Program-made: the position numbers and the translations under genes
DNA from: Neorhizobium sp. SOG26
GTDB lineage: Bacteria > Pseudomonadota > Alphaproteobacteria > Rhizobiales > Rhizobiaceae
Direction: 5' to 3'
DNA length: 64,000 nt
Assembly (NCBI RefSeq): GCF_003491345.1
Contig: NZ_CP025512.1
Location: 2,711,001-2,775,000, forward strand
Part shown: positions 1 to 9,026 of the stretch, one piece after another
How the letters are laid out: every line of letters starts with the position of its first letter
How positions within the stretch are numbered: position 1 is the first letter of the stretch
The notes under the pieces: model-generated
Told to the model about the DNA's origin: nothing
Database searches by the model: none
The model's input: only the letters and a program-made list of their open reading frames with translations

Positions 1-2408
1 AGCAGGCACAGGGCGACCTCAAGGGCACCGTCCTGCTGAACAACAGCGATGGCAAGGCCGGCGCCGTGGTTCGCGCCTCCGGCAGCGGTATCAAGCGCGG
101 CACGATCGAGATTGCCCAGCCGAAGATCGATCTCGCGATACCCGATATCAAGGCGATCGCCGCCGAAGGCACGGTGCGTGCAGCCCGCATAGGCGCCGGC
201 TCGTTTGGCCTCAACGACCTGAAGCTCGACGTCAATCACGGCGACAACCGGACAGCGTTCAACCTTGCCGCACAATATGACAATGCGCCGCTGACGGCCG
301 TTGGTGACGTGACAAGCGGAGACGAACTTTCGGTCGGCATCGAGAGCTTTGCCGCCAACCCGCGCAACATCCCGATCCGCCTTGCCGCACCGACGAGGAT
401 TGCCATCGTCGATGGAGGCGCCCGGCTCGCAGGACTGACGCTCGCCACCGGTTCTGGCAGCGTTTCCGTTGATGGTAGCGCCGGCTCGACGCTTGATCTC
501 GTGGCCAACATCCGGTCCCTGCCGGCAAGCCTGCTCAACACTTTCGTGCCTGCCATGAATGCGGCGGGCGCCATTTCCGGTACGATCACCGCAACCGGAA
601 CCCCATCGGCCCCGGCCGTCAAATATGATTTGGAATGGAGTGATGCACAGCTTCGCCAGACGCGCGATGCTGGCATCGATCCGTTTCGCCTCCAGGCAAG
701 CGGCAGTTTCACCGAAGGTACGCTTGCACTTGAAAACACCCGCCTTAGCGGATCAGGCGGGTTAGACCTCACCGCCACCGGCCGCGTTCTCCTGAAGGAT
801 GGCGTGCCGGCGCTTGATATCAACGCACGCGCCAATGCCATTCCCGCGAGCCTAGTCAACGCCTTTGCGCCGGCAGTCGGCGCACGCGGCACGATCTCCG
901 GAACGGTGACCGCGACCGGCACGCCGGAAGCCCCGGCCGTGCGTTATGACCTGCGCTGGGCGGACGCGGGCGTCGCTCAAACCGCATCCGTCGGTCTGGC
1001 CTCAGTCGATGTCACTGCCAATGGCACGTTCCAGAACGGTACCGTCACCGTCGACACGCGTGTGTCCGGTGGAGGCGGCATCTCGCTTTCCGGCGGTGGC
1101 TCGGTCGCGCTTGCGGGCGCACGGGCGCTGAACCTCAAGTTCAACGGCAACCTTCCCTTCTCCATCATCGCCGGGCAACTGGCGGCGCAGGGCCTGATCC
1201 TGGAAGGCACGGGGACCGTGGATGTTGCGATCGGCGGCACGGTGGCAGCGCCCGCCATCACTGGAACGGCGTCCGCGTCCGGCGCGAGGCTCGTGGATGT
1301 GAGGCGCAATCTCGCACTGACCGATCTTGCCGCCAACGTCGCCTTCGATGGCCAGACCGCCAACATCTCCCGCCTGTCCGGAAAGCTTTCGGGCGGCGGA
1401 ACTGTCTCTGCGCAAGGCACCATTGGCATCGGCTCCGGCTTCCCCGCTGACCTGAGGATCACGCTTGCACAGGCGGTTTATGCGGACGGCAACATCTTCG
1501 CCGCGACAGCGGACGGGGCGCTGACGGTAACCGGTCCCTTGATGGCCGGCCCTGTCGTGGGCGGCACCGTCACACTCACCAAGGCTGCCATCACCGTGCC
1601 GGCGCGCCTGCCGACATCGCTTGCCGAAGTCAACGTTCGTCACAAGAACCCACCGCCAAAGGTGGCGCGCCAGATCAAGGTGCTGCAACCGGAAAAAGCG
1701 GAAGGCACGTCCGAGCCGATCGCGCTCAACCTCACCGTTCGCGCGCCAAACGGCATTTTCGTGCGCGGTCGCGGCATCGATGCCGAACTCGGTGGCAACC
1801 TCACCATCACCGGCAACGCGCAGGCTCCGATCGTGGCCGGCGGCTTCGAGATGCGCCGCGGTCGCCTCGTCATCCTGTCCAAGCGCCTCGATTTCACGAG
1901 CGGCGACATCACGTTTGGGGGCGGCCTGATCCCTGTCTTGAACATGGAAGCCACCACGACCTCTGCGCAGACGACCATCATCGTCAAGGTCACGGGCGTC
2001 GCCAACGACCCGACGATTTCCTTCTCGTCGGCCCCTGCCTTGCCGCAGGACGAGGTGCTTGCACGGCTGATCTTCGGCCAGTCCATGTCGCGCCTGTCGC
2101 CGCTGCAGATCGCCCAGCTCGCCGACGCCGTGAGCCAGCTGGCGGGCGGTGGCTCCACCTCGCTGCTCGAGACGCTGCGCAGCAATCTCGGCGTCGACGA
2201 CCTCGACATTAAGACCGACGATACCGGCCAGACCAGCGTTTCCGTTGGCCGTTACCTCAACAAGCGGACCTATCTGCAGCTGGAGCAGGGCGGCACCGAC
2301 GGCGCGCGGGCGACCATCAACCTCGATGTCGGCCGCGGCGTGAAGCTGAAGGCGGGTGCGGGCACCGAAGGTGGCACCGCCGGCATCTTCTACGAGCGCG
2401 AATACTGA
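1..2408 (+). CDS. tamB: Translocation and assembly module protein TamB, C-terminal part (5' truncated by window edge)
   Basis: The reading frame (first full codon at base 3) is open from the window edge to TGA at 2408, so only the C-terminal ~800 residues are present. TamB is an inner-membrane-anchored periplasmic beta-rich protein that works with the outer-membrane protein TamA and is implicated in envelope assembly and lipid transport. The visible part is rich in G, T, A, V and S, with repeating short strand patterns as expected of the elongated beta-taco. Two segments about 107 residues apart (near 516-655 and 837-976) are near duplicates sharing PASL-N-F-P, ISGT-TATGTP and PAV-YDL. The end matches the conserved TamB C-terminal domain (formerly DUF490): FGQSMSRLSPLQIAQLADAV, then DDLDIKTDDTGQTSVSVGRY, ending in the aromatic FYEREY. 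Arginase follows after 31 bases. Confidence 0.9.
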   Translation, partial: QAQGDLKGTVLLNNSDGKAGAVVRASGSGIKRGTIEIAQPKIDLAIPDIKAIAAEGTVRAARIGAGSFGLNDLKLDVNHGDNRTAFNLAAQYDNAPLTAVGDVTSGDELSVGIESFAANPRNIPIRLAAPTRIAIVDGGARLAGLTLATGSGSVSVDGSAGSTLDLVANIRSLPASLLNTFVPAMNAAGAISGTITATGTPSAPAVKYDLEWSDAQLRQTRDAGIDPFRLQASGSFTEGTLALENTRLSGSGGLDLTATGRVLLKDGVPALDINARANAIPASLVNAFAPAVGARGTISGTVTATGTPEAPAVRYDLRWADAGVAQTASVGLASVDVTANGTFQNGTVTVDTRVSGGGGISLSGGGSVALAGARALNLKFNGNLPFSIIAGQLAAQGLILEGTGTVDVAIGGTVAAPAITGTASASGARLVDVRRNLALTDLAANVAFDGQTANISRLSGKLSGGGTVSAQGTIGIGSGFPADLRITLAQAVYADGNIFAATADGALTVTGPLMAGPVVGGTVTLTKAAITVPARLPTSLAEVNVRHKNPPPKVARQIKVLQPEKAEGTSEPIALNLTVRAPNGIFVRGRGIDAELGGNLTITGNAQAPIVAGGFEMRRGRLVILSKRLDFTSGDITFGGGLIPVLNMEATTTSAQTTIIVKVTGVANDPTISFSSAPALPQDEVLARLIFGQSMSRLSPLQIAQLADAVSQLAGGGSTSLLETLRSNLGVDDLDIKTDDTGQTSVSVGRYLNKRTYLQLEQGGTDGARATINLDVGRGVKLKAGAGTEGGTAGIFYEREY

Positions 2409-2439
2409 TTTTACCCGCAATAAGCATCTGGAGAATGCC

Positions 2440-3369
2440 ATGACGTCCATGGACATCACGTTGATCGGCGTGCCGCTTGAAGAAGGCGCAGGACGCGGCG
2501 GTTGTGCCATGGGCCCGGCTGCGTTCCGTCTCGCCGGCATCCGCAAGGCGCTGGAAGAACTCAGCTTCACCGTGACAGACCGCGGTGACCTGCGTCCGGA
2601 GCCGGCAAGCGATCTTTCCGATCGTCCGGAGGCCAAGAACCTTCCGGTTGTCGCTGGGTTTGTGCGGTCGCTGGAAGACAGCATGTACCAGGCTGCCAGG
2701 AACGGCGGCATTCCGATCGCGCTTGGCGGCGACCACAGCCTGTCGATGGGCAGCGTTTCCGGCATGGCGCGTTATGCCGCCGAAGTCGACCGCCCGCTGT
2801 TCGTCCTGTGGCTGGATGCGCATGCTGATTTCAACACGCCGGAAACCTCGCCGTCGGGCAATATCCACGGCATGCCGGTCGCCTTCTTCTCCGGCAAGGC
2901 CGAACTTGGCACCATTCTTCCGACCGATCGCCCGCTGGTCTCCCCCTCCAACGTCTTCCAGGTCGGCATCCGCTCGGTGGACGAGATCGAACGCAAGCTC
3001 ATCGCCGAGAACGGCGTCAATGTCTTCGACATGCGCGCCATTGATGAATTCGGCCTCGCCGCCATCATGCGACAGGTCATCCAGAAGGTCACAGAGGCCA
3101 ACGGTCTCCTGCATGTGAGCCTCGATGTCGACTTCCTTGACCCGGACATCGCGCCTGGCGTCGGCACCACGGTGCCCGGGGGCGCCACCTTCCGCGAAGC
3201 GCACCTCATCATGGAGATGCTGCACGACACCGGTCTGGTGAGTTCGCTCGATCTTGTCGAGCTCAACCCCTTCCTGGATGATCGGGGCCGTAGCGCACGC
3301 ATCATGGTGGAACTGACGGCAAGCCTGTTCGGCCGCCGTGTCCTCGACCGCCCGACCCGTTCCGCCTGA
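2440..3369 (+). CDS. rocF: Arginase
   Basis: Predicted 309-residue arginase, hydrolysing L-arginine to ornithine and urea in the cytosol. It is a ureohydrolase fold enzyme with all binuclear Mn ligands visible: GGDH (His99), DAHAD (Asp126, His128, Asp130) and SLDVDFLDP (Asp229, Asp231). The run NTPETSPSGNIHG after the second motif is the arginase form (substrate-loop Asn and Ser) rather than agmatinase. The start is ATG 2440, with GGAGA nine bases upstream; an in-frame upstream extension lies inside tamB and is not used. No ornithine cyclodeaminase or arginine regulator is adjacent, so the metabolic context must lie elsewhere. Length fits the family. Confidence 0.93.
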   Translation: MTSMDITLIGVPLEEGAGRGGCAMGPAAFRLAGIRKALEELSFTVTDRGDLRPEPASDLSDRPEAKNLPVVAGFVRSLEDSMYQAARNGGIPIALGGDHSLSMGSVSGMARYAAEVDRPLFVLWLDAHADFNTPETSPSGNIHGMPVAFFSGKAELGTILPTDRPLVSPSNVFQVGIRSVDEIERKLIAENGVNVFDMRAIDEFGLAAIMRQVIQKVTEANGLLHVSLDVDFLDPDIAPGVGTTVPGGATFREAHLIMEMLHDTGLVSSLDLVELNPFLDDRGRSARIMVELTASLFGRRVLDRPTRSA

Positions 3370-3396
3370 TCTTAGGAGATACTGCACGAGCACCAC

Positions 3397-3416
3397 ATCG
3401 CCCGCCTTTGGGCGGT
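3397..3416 (+). terminator. Weak hairpin after arginase
   Basis: ATCGCCC (3397-3403) can pair with GGGCGGT (3410-3416), with one T-G wobble and loop GCCTTT, 27 bases after the arginase stop. Only a poor T-rich tail (GATTTAGATTTG) follows, so termination here is plausible but weak. Confidence 0.35.
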
Positions 3417-3572
3417 GATTTAGATTTGCGCAATACTCTTCGCCTATGATCCCACGGCGCGACCTGCTGCACCATGTGCTGCATGGAGGTTGTGCGAACA
3501 CTCACGGGCTACGGTCGGCCGCCACATCCAGTGCCGCCACCGCACAGGCAGCGGATAGTTGGGAACACCTTG

Positions 3573-4055
3573 ATGGAATCGACGACGACCAATCCTACGA
3601 ACTACAGCGAAGAAAACCTCGAAATCATCGCCTTCCGGCTTCATGATCAGGAATTCTGCGTCAAGACCACAACGATCCGCGAAATCCGCGGCTGGGCGCC
3701 GTCGACCCCGCTTCCCCATGCACCAGCCGATGTCATCGGCGTCATGAACCTGCGCGGCTCGGTTATCCCGATCATCGACCTTGCCTACAAGCTCGGCATG
3801 AAGAGCACCGTTGCCAACGAGCGCAGCGCCATCGTGGTTGCGGAAGTGCACAACATGGTCATCGGCATGCTGGTCGACCGTGTCTCCGACATCCTCACCA
3901 TTCCGTCGAGCCAGGTTCAGCCTGTTCCGGAAGTCTCCGCATCCTTCGACAAGTCTTTCTCGGAAGGCATCATCGCCAATGAAAACGGCATGATCTGCTT
4001 CCTGAACCTCGCCAAGATGTTCAAGGGCTCTGAAGCAGAAGACCTCGCAGCTTAG
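3573..4055 (+). CDS. cheW: CheW-like chemotaxis adaptor
   Basis: A 160-residue single CheW domain that couples chemoreceptors to the CheA kinase at the receptor array. Diagnostic motifs are EIIAFRLHDQEFCV near the N-terminus, the AxVIGVMNLRGSVIPIIDL segment (about residues 45-65), and VDRVSDILTIP followed by a V-P-P pattern. The start is the ATG at 3573 (MESTTT...), preceded by GGGAAC. A longer open frame upstream lacks CheW similarity. It lies 226 bases upstream of a chemoreceptor on the same strand, but a strong terminator separates them. The main che operon is not in this window, so this is probably an auxiliary or paralogous CheW. Confidence 0.9.
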   Translation: MESTTTNPTNYSEENLEIIAFRLHDQEFCVKTTTIREIRGWAPSTPLPHAPADVIGVMNLRGSVIPIIDLAYKLGMKSTVANERSAIVVAEVHNMVIGMLVDRVSDILTIPSSQVQPVPEVSASFDKSFSEGIIANENGMICFLNLAKMFKGSEAEDLAA

Positions 4056-4081
4056 TCAGCTCTGCACCAACAACCTCGAAG

Positions 4082-4112
4082 CGCCGCCCGAACCTAAACG
4101 GGCGGCGTTTTT
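4082..4112 (+). terminator. Rho-independent terminator after cheW
   Basis: Perfect 9-bp stem CGCCGCCCG (4082-4090) / CGGGCGGCG (4099-4107), 8-base loop, then TTTTT. It starts 27 bases after the cheW stop and should separate cheW from the downstream chemoreceptor. Confidence 0.9.
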
Positions 4113-4281
4113 GTTCATAAACCTCCACGCGAATTGATTTCTGCTAATATTATGATGTTGTTTAAAGCAGTTGTTAATTCTTGGCTGCGGTAATTCTTCC
4201 CGGGCAATTGGTGCCGCCTGTCCATGTGGCACCTGAGGGGAAGAGGAAGGATCCGGTGCAAACCCGGTTCCTTGGGAGGAC

Positions 4282-6042
4282 ATGCTGGGAATAGGTGGAG
4301 ATTCCAAGGCGCGCCATATCGTTGATGCCATCTCCCGCTCGCAGGCGCTGATCGAGTTTGACCTTAACGGCAACATCCTCGATGCGAACGACAACTTCTG
4401 CCAAACGTTGGGCTACAAGATCGCGGAAATCCGCGGCAAACATCACCGCATCTTCTTTGATCCGGCCTATGTGGCGTCGGAAGACTACCGGCAGTTCTGG
4501 GCCAACCTTGCCCGCGGCAAGTTCGACGCGCGGGAATACAAGCGCATCACCAAGTCGGGAGACGAGATCTGGATCCAGGCCTCCTACAATCCGGTCTTTC
4601 GCGGCGGAAAACCCTACAAGGTCGTCAAGATCGCGACTGATATCACCGCCGCCAAGATGGCCGCGGCAGAAGATGCAAGCAAACTGGAGGCCATCAGCCG
4701 CTCCCAGGCCATGATCGAATTCACGCCGCAAGGCGAGATCCTCACCGCCAACGAGAACTTCTGCGCCGGCCTGGGTTACGACCTGACCGAGATCCAGGGC
4801 CGCCACCACCGCATGTTCTGCGACCCAAGCTACGCCGCCTCCGCTGCTTATTCCGAGTTTTGGAAGAAGCTCGAAAGCGGCGAGTTCATCGCTGACGAAT
4901 TCGTGCGTTATGGCAAGGGCGGCAAGGAGATCTGGATCCAGGCGGCCTATAACCCGATCCGCGACATGAACGGCAAGGTCGTCAAGGTCGTGAAGTTCGC
5001 GACCGACGTCACGCCGCGCATGAGCGCTATCAGCAAGCTCGGCAAGAGCCTGCGGGACCTGGCGGAAGGCAAGCTCAACCAGTCGCTGGACGTACCCTTC
5101 GTGCCGACCATGGAGGCGCTGCGGCACGACTTCAACACGGTCGCGGCCAAGCTGCGCGATGCGATGGAGGTTGTCGGCCGCAACGCATCCGGCATTGCCG
5201 CGGCATCGAGCGAAGTGCGCGACGCCTCGCAGGAACTGGCCAAGCGCACCGAACAGCAGGCAGCCGCACTCGAAGAAGCTGCAGCGGCACTGGAAGAGAT
5301 CACCAACACGGTCGGCGACTCAAGCCGCCGCGCCGAAGACGCCGGGCGGCTGGTCACGGAAACCAGGCAGCATGCCGAGCAATCCGGGCTCGTGGTGCGC
5401 GAGGCAATCGCTGCCATGGACCAGATCGCCCATTCTTCCCACGAGATCACCAACATCATCGGCGTGATCGACGACATCGCTTTCCAGACGAACCTCCTGG
5501 CGCTGAACGCCGGGGTCGAAGCGGCCCGGGCAGGCGAAGCGGGCAAGGGTTTTGCCGTGGTTGCGCAGGAGGTCCGCGAACTTGCGCAGCGGTCGGCAAC
5601 GGCTGCGAAGGAGATCAAGACGCTGATCAACACCTCCTCGCACCAGGTTTCGACAGGCGTGGCGCTTGTCGGCAAGACCGGCACCTCGCTGCAGGAGATC
5701 GCCATGCAGGTCGCCGGCATCGACGGTAATGTCGCGGCGATCGTCGAAGCGTCGCGCGAGCAGGCGGCAAGCCTTCGCGAGATCAGTCAGGCGGTCAATC
5801 ACATGGACCAGGCGACCCAGCAGAACGCCGCCATGGTGGAAGAAACCACCGCAGCCAGCCATTCGCTGGCAACAGAGGCAGAGAGCCTGCACAACCTGCT
5901 CTCCCAGTTCGACATCGGTCCCGCCGATGCGAAACTACCCGTGCAGAACGCGCCGCCTCCTGCTCGTGAGGCGAATACCGGCGGCTTACGCGCCGTGCAT
6001 GCGCAACTCCAGGCCAAGGTCGCTGGCTGGGAAAATTTCTGA
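4282..6042 (+). CDS. Cytosolic methyl-accepting chemotaxis protein with two PAS domains
   Basis: A 586-residue chemoreceptor with no hydrophobic membrane segment, so predicted cytosolic. Two PAS domains lie in tandem (about 15-112 and 137-235). Both start with AISRSQA and contain the GKHHRIFFDP / GRHHRMFCDP and EIWIQASYNP / EIWIQAAYNP motifs, which shows internal duplication. A HAMP-like linker (LAEGKLNQSLDVP, about 255-300) leads to the signalling hairpin with tip AFQTNLLALNAGVEAARAGE. The C-terminus ends in GWENF, matching the xWxxF tether that CheR and CheB bind in high-abundance receptors. ATG 4282 has GGGAGGA at ideal spacing. Architecture resembles rhizobial soluble receptors such as McpY of Sinorhizobium. 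The ligand is unknown; PAS domains without visible haem or flavin signatures could sense redox or a small molecule. Confidence 0.92.
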   Translation: MLGIGGDSKARHIVDAISRSQALIEFDLNGNILDANDNFCQTLGYKIAEIRGKHHRIFFDPAYVASEDYRQFWANLARGKFDAREYKRITKSGDEIWIQASYNPVFRGGKPYKVVKIATDITAAKMAAAEDASKLEAISRSQAMIEFTPQGEILTANENFCAGLGYDLTEIQGRHHRMFCDPSYAASAAYSEFWKKLESGEFIADEFVRYGKGGKEIWIQAAYNPIRDMNGKVVKVVKFATDVTPRMSAISKLGKSLRDLAEGKLNQSLDVPFVPTMEALRHDFNTVAAKLRDAMEVVGRNASGIAAASSEVRDASQELAKRTEQQAAALEEAAAALEEITNTVGDSSRRAEDAGRLVTETRQHAEQSGLVVREAIAAMDQIAHSSHEITNIIGVIDDIAFQTNLLALNAGVEAARAGEAGKGFAVVAQEVRELAQRSATAAKEIKTLINTSSHQVSTGVALVGKTGTSLQEIAMQVAGIDGNVAAIVEASREQAASLREISQAVNHMDQATQQNAAMVEETTAASHSLATEAESLHNLLSQFDIGPADAKLPVQNAPPPAREANTGGLRAVHAQLQAKVAGWENF

Positions 6043-6061
6043 CGCACCTCGCACAATACAG

Positions 6062-6096
6062 AAGGCCCGCAGCACGGTTGGTGCTGCGGGCCTTTT
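6062..6096. terminator. Strong terminator between convergent MCP and OFA transporter genes
   Basis: Perfect 14-bp stem AAGGCCCGCAGCAC (6062-6075) / GTGCTGCGGGCCTT (6081-6094), loop GGTTG, then TTTT on the plus strand. It lies 20 bases after the MCP stop and 19 bases beyond the end of the minus-strand transporter, so it probably serves both. The minus-strand side has only a short T run. Confidence 0.88.
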
Positions 6097-6114
6097 CTGT
6101 TCACGTCGACCGTC

Positions 6115-7767
6115 TTATCCGAAGATCACGAAGCTGCTGCGCAGCGTCACCCAGACACCCCACAGAAGCGGGATACCAACCACGGCCCAGGCGAGTGCCG
6201 CCTTGGCGTCAAAACCACCCTTGCCGATCCCGAAGGAGCCGGACGGCCCGGCATTGGCGGCTGCGGTCTTTGCCTGCAGTGAGGCAACTTCCTCATCCGA
6301 CATGAACCACTTGTCGGAAAGCGGGCGCACCAGCATGTTTGCCACGAGGCCCAGTGCCAGCATGCCGGCAAGGATATACATCGTGCCGGTATAAAGCGCC
6401 GGTCCCGGCGCCACGCCGGCTGCGATCTGCGCTTCGCGGATATAGTTGATGACCACCGGTCCAACGATACCGGCCGTCGCCCAGGCCGTCAGCAGGCGGC
6501 CGTGGATAGCACCGACGAACTGCGTGCCGAAGATATCAGCAAGGTATGCCGGGATGGTCGAGAACCCGCCGCCATACATGGACAGGATCACGCCGAAGGC
6601 CAGAACGAAGAGCGCCTTGCTGCCCATGTCGGCCAGCGTCGGAGCAGCAGCGTAAAGCATGATGCCGAGCAGCAGGAAGGTGTAGTAGGTGTTCTTGCGG
6701 CCGATCTTGTCAGACAACGAGGCCCAGAAGAACCGCCCGCCGATGTTGAACAGCGACAGGAGGCCGGTAAAGCCGGCTGCGATCGCGGCAATCTGCGTCT
6801 TCTGCCCTGCATCAAGCTGCGAGAAGGAAAGCTCCGGGAGCCCGATCAGGGAACCTGCAAAGATTTCCTGCAGCATCGGCGATGCCACGCCGAGAACGCC
6901 GATACCGGCGGACACGTTGAGGCAAAGCACCAGCCAGATCATCCAGAACTGCTGCGTCTTGTGCGCATCGCGCAGGTGGACGTGGCGGGTGGTGATCATC
7001 GTCGACTTGGATACCGGCGGCGTCCAGCCTTCCGGGCGCCAGCCAGCCGGCGGGATGCGGTAACCGAAGGCGCCGCCCATCATGAAGCAGAAATAGATGA
7101 TCGCCATCGTGATGAAAGTCTGCCAGACGCCAATCGAGACATCCGTCTTGAAGTAGTTCATCAGCAGGTTGGCCAGTGGTGCGCCGATCATCGCGCCGCC
7201 GCCGAAGCCCATGATAGCCATGCCGGTCGCCATGCCGCGCCGGTCCGGGAACCACTTGATGAGCGTCGACACCGGCGAGATGTAGCCGAGGCCAAGCCCG
7301 ACGCCGCCGATCACGCCGGCACCAAGCCACATCAGCCAAAGCTGGTGGGTCATGACGCCAACGGCCGCGACCAGAATGCCGCCGCACCAGCAGCAAGCCG
7401 AAACGAAGCCCGCCTTGCGCGGCCCGACGCGTTCAAGCCAGCCGCCCCAGATGGCCGCGGAGCAACCGAGCAGCACGAAGAAGAGCGTATAGATCCAGCC
7501 AAGGTCGGCAACGCGCCAGTTGCAGGTCGTGGTGAAAAGTGCCGACAGGAGGTTGAGGCTTGCGCAGGAAGGATCGGCAGCACCGGGAATGGCGCGTGTC
7601 AGCGGCAACCAGAACACGCTGAAGCCATAGGCCATGCCGATGCAGAGGTGGATGGCAAGCGCCGCCGGCGGAACAAGCCAGCGGTTGAAGCCAGGTTTGG
7701 CGATAATTCGTTCTCTATCCAGAAGCCCGACGTCGCCGACGAGCGCTCCATTTGCTGCAACTGCCAT
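6115..7767 (-). CDS. OFA-family MFS transporter (oxalate/formate antiporter family), probable formate-linked permease
   Basis: A 550-residue major facilitator with about 12 hydrophobic segments. The N-terminal part reads WLVPPAALAIHLCIGMAYGFSVFWLPL, typical of OFA (oxalate:formate antiporter) proteins, and the glycine-rich GVIGGVGLGLGYISPVSTLIKWFPDRRG loop is the family signature. A long Trp-, Pro-rich cytoplasmic loop (GYRIPPAGWRPEGWTPP) is also usual. ATG 7767 has GGGAGGATAG upstream. It follows fdsD by 67 bases on the same strand, so it is probably co-transcribed with the formate dehydrogenase cluster. No oxalyl-CoA decarboxylase or formyl-CoA transferase gene is nearby, so formate or another small carboxylate is a better guess than oxalate. 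Substrate is inferred from family and context. Confidence 0.85.
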   Translation of the reverse strand: MAVAANGALVGDVGLLDRERIIAKPGFNRWLVPPAALAIHLCIGMAYGFSVFWLPLTRAIPGAADPSCASLNLLSALFTTTCNWRVADLGWIYTLFFVLLGCSAAIWGGWLERVGPRKAGFVSACCWCGGILVAAVGVMTHQLWLMWLGAGVIGGVGLGLGYISPVSTLIKWFPDRRGMATGMAIMGFGGGAMIGAPLANLLMNYFKTDVSIGVWQTFITMAIIYFCFMMGGAFGYRIPPAGWRPEGWTPPVSKSTMITTRHVHLRDAHKTQQFWMIWLVLCLNVSAGIGVLGVASPMLQEIFAGSLIGLPELSFSQLDAGQKTQIAAIAAGFTGLLSLFNIGGRFFWASLSDKIGRKNTYYTFLLLGIMLYAAAPTLADMGSKALFVLAFGVILSMYGGGFSTIPAYLADIFGTQFVGAIHGRLLTAWATAGIVGPVVINYIREAQIAAGVAPGPALYTGTMYILAGMLALGLVANMLVRPLSDKWFMSDEEVASLQAKTAAANAGPSGSFGIGKGGFDAKAALAWAVVGIPLLWGVWVTLRSSFVIFG

Positions 7768-7834
7768 CTACTATCCTCCCTCTGGATGATGACTGCGTCT
7801 CGCGCTCTCGCCCTCCCGGCGGGAGCAAAATCTC

Positions 7835-8209
7835 TCAAGCGGTGCTTTCGGGGATGTTCGGCTCCGACAGCGATTCCCCCGCCGCCGGCCCCTTCCCGCC
7901 CGGGGCACCCTGTGCGGCATCCGCGCCGACGCCTACGCCCGATCCGACCTTCGCCTCCGGGCGCCGGATCATGGTCGACGCCTCGATCACCAGCGGCAGA
8001 AGCCCCTCTCCGCCGCGCTCGAGATGTTCAAACAGGTGCCGGCGCATGCGCGGCTCCCAGAACTTGTTGATATGCGTGGCTACCCCTTCCGCCCGGATGT
8101 CTTCCGGCTGCGACAGGAAGAAGGTGGCGATCTGGTTTGCCATGCGGACGATCTTGTCCATCACCAGCTGGTGCGGGTCTTTTTCATGGGACATGGCTTC
8201 AAGCGACAT
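7835..8209 (-). CDS. fdsD: Formate dehydrogenase delta subunit
   Basis: Small (124 aa) FdsD-family protein, a non-catalytic subunit needed for assembly or activity of soluble NAD-dependent molybdenum formate dehydrogenases. The conserved core is KIVRMANQIATFFLSQPE...GVATHINKFWEPRMRRHL, about residues 17-60. The C-terminal ~40 residues are low-complexity Gly, Ala, Pro and probably disordered. The chosen ATG 8209 (MSLEAMSHEK) has GGAG nine bases upstream and overlaps the end of fdhD by 11 bases, suggesting translational coupling. An internal ATG at 8194 is possible but has no visible ribosome site. Last fds gene before the OFA transporter. Confidence 0.9.
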   Translation of the reverse strand: MSLEAMSHEKDPHQLVMDKIVRMANQIATFFLSQPEDIRAEGVATHINKFWEPRMRRHLFEHLERGGEGLLPLVIEASTMIRRPEAKVGSGVGVGADAAQGAPGGKGPAAGESLSEPNIPESTA

Positions 8210-9026
8210 GGGCAACCACTCCGGTGTCGATACGATCATCACGGGTAAAAACTTCGAAATCATCGCCGCGGCAGAGGGCGACGAGGGTCATGCCCGCCTC
8301 CTCGGCGGTACGGATGGCGAGCGCGGTCGGCGCAGAGATGGCGATCAGCACGGCGCTTCCGAGGATTGCCGTCTTCTGCACCATCTCAACCGAAATGCGG
8401 CTGGTGACGACAACCACCCCGTCCGATCCTTGGACGCCCTGGCGCACCACGGCCCCGGCAAGTTTATCGAGCGCATTGTGCCGGCCGACATCCTCGCGGA
8501 TCGCGATCAAGCCCTTGCCCGGCACGAAGAACCCGGCGCCGTGCACGGCATGTGTTTCCGCATGCAGCGGCTGCGCCCCGTTCAGTGCCTTCACCGCGTC
8601 GGTAATGTGCCTCGCAGACAAGGCCTGCTGGATGGCCGAGACATGCGGCACCGCGCGCATGGCCTGGTCGATCGACTCGATGCCGCAAAGTCCGCAACCA
8701 ACAGGTCCGGCCATATGCCGACGTCGGGCGCGAAGCGCATCCTCCTTGTCCTCGGCAAGCGTCACCTGCACGTCGAGGCCCCGCCCCTCGTCGACCACGG
8801 TGATCTCCTCGATCTCCGCCATCGACGAGATGATGCCTTCGGTGAGGCTGAAGCCGACCGCAAAATCCTCGAGCTCCGCCGGCGTGCCCATCATCACGGC
8901 CTGGGTCGAGCCGCCATAGGAAAAGGCGATCGGCACCTCCTCCGGCACCACCCGTGAGCCGGTGCGAACCACGCCGTTGCGGCGGGCAATCTCCCGGGCC
9001 GTGGCCGTGGTTGCGCGATCCGACAC
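8199..9026 (-). CDS. fdhD: Formate dehydrogenase accessory sulfurtransferase FdhD
   Basis: A 275-residue FdhD/NarQ protein. It transfers sulfur from a cysteine desulfurase to the molybdenum cofactor, producing the terminal sulfido ligand formate dehydrogenases need. The catalytic loop CGLCG has both cysteines (111 and 114). Other family marks are PAELEDFAVGFSLTEGII and VGRHNALDKLAG. The start is GTG at 9026, sharing one base with the TAG stop of fdsA; GGAGG lies about 11 bases upstream, inside the end of fdsA. It sits between fdsA and fdsD, the arrangement seen in rhizobial and Cupriavidus fds operons. Confidence 0.95.
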   Translation of the reverse strand: MSDRATTATAREIARRNGVVRTGSRVVPEEVPIAFSYGGSTQAVMMGTPAELEDFAVGFSLTEGIISSMAEIEEITVVDEGRGLDVQVTLAEDKEDALRARRRHMAGPVGCGLCGIESIDQAMRAVPHVSAIQQALSARHITDAVKALNGAQPLHAETHAVHGAGFFVPGKGLIAIREDVGRHNALDKLAGAVVRQGVQGSDGVVVVTSRISVEMVQKTAILGSAVLIAISAPTALAIRTAEEAGMTLVALCRGDDFEVFTRDDRIDTGVVAHVA

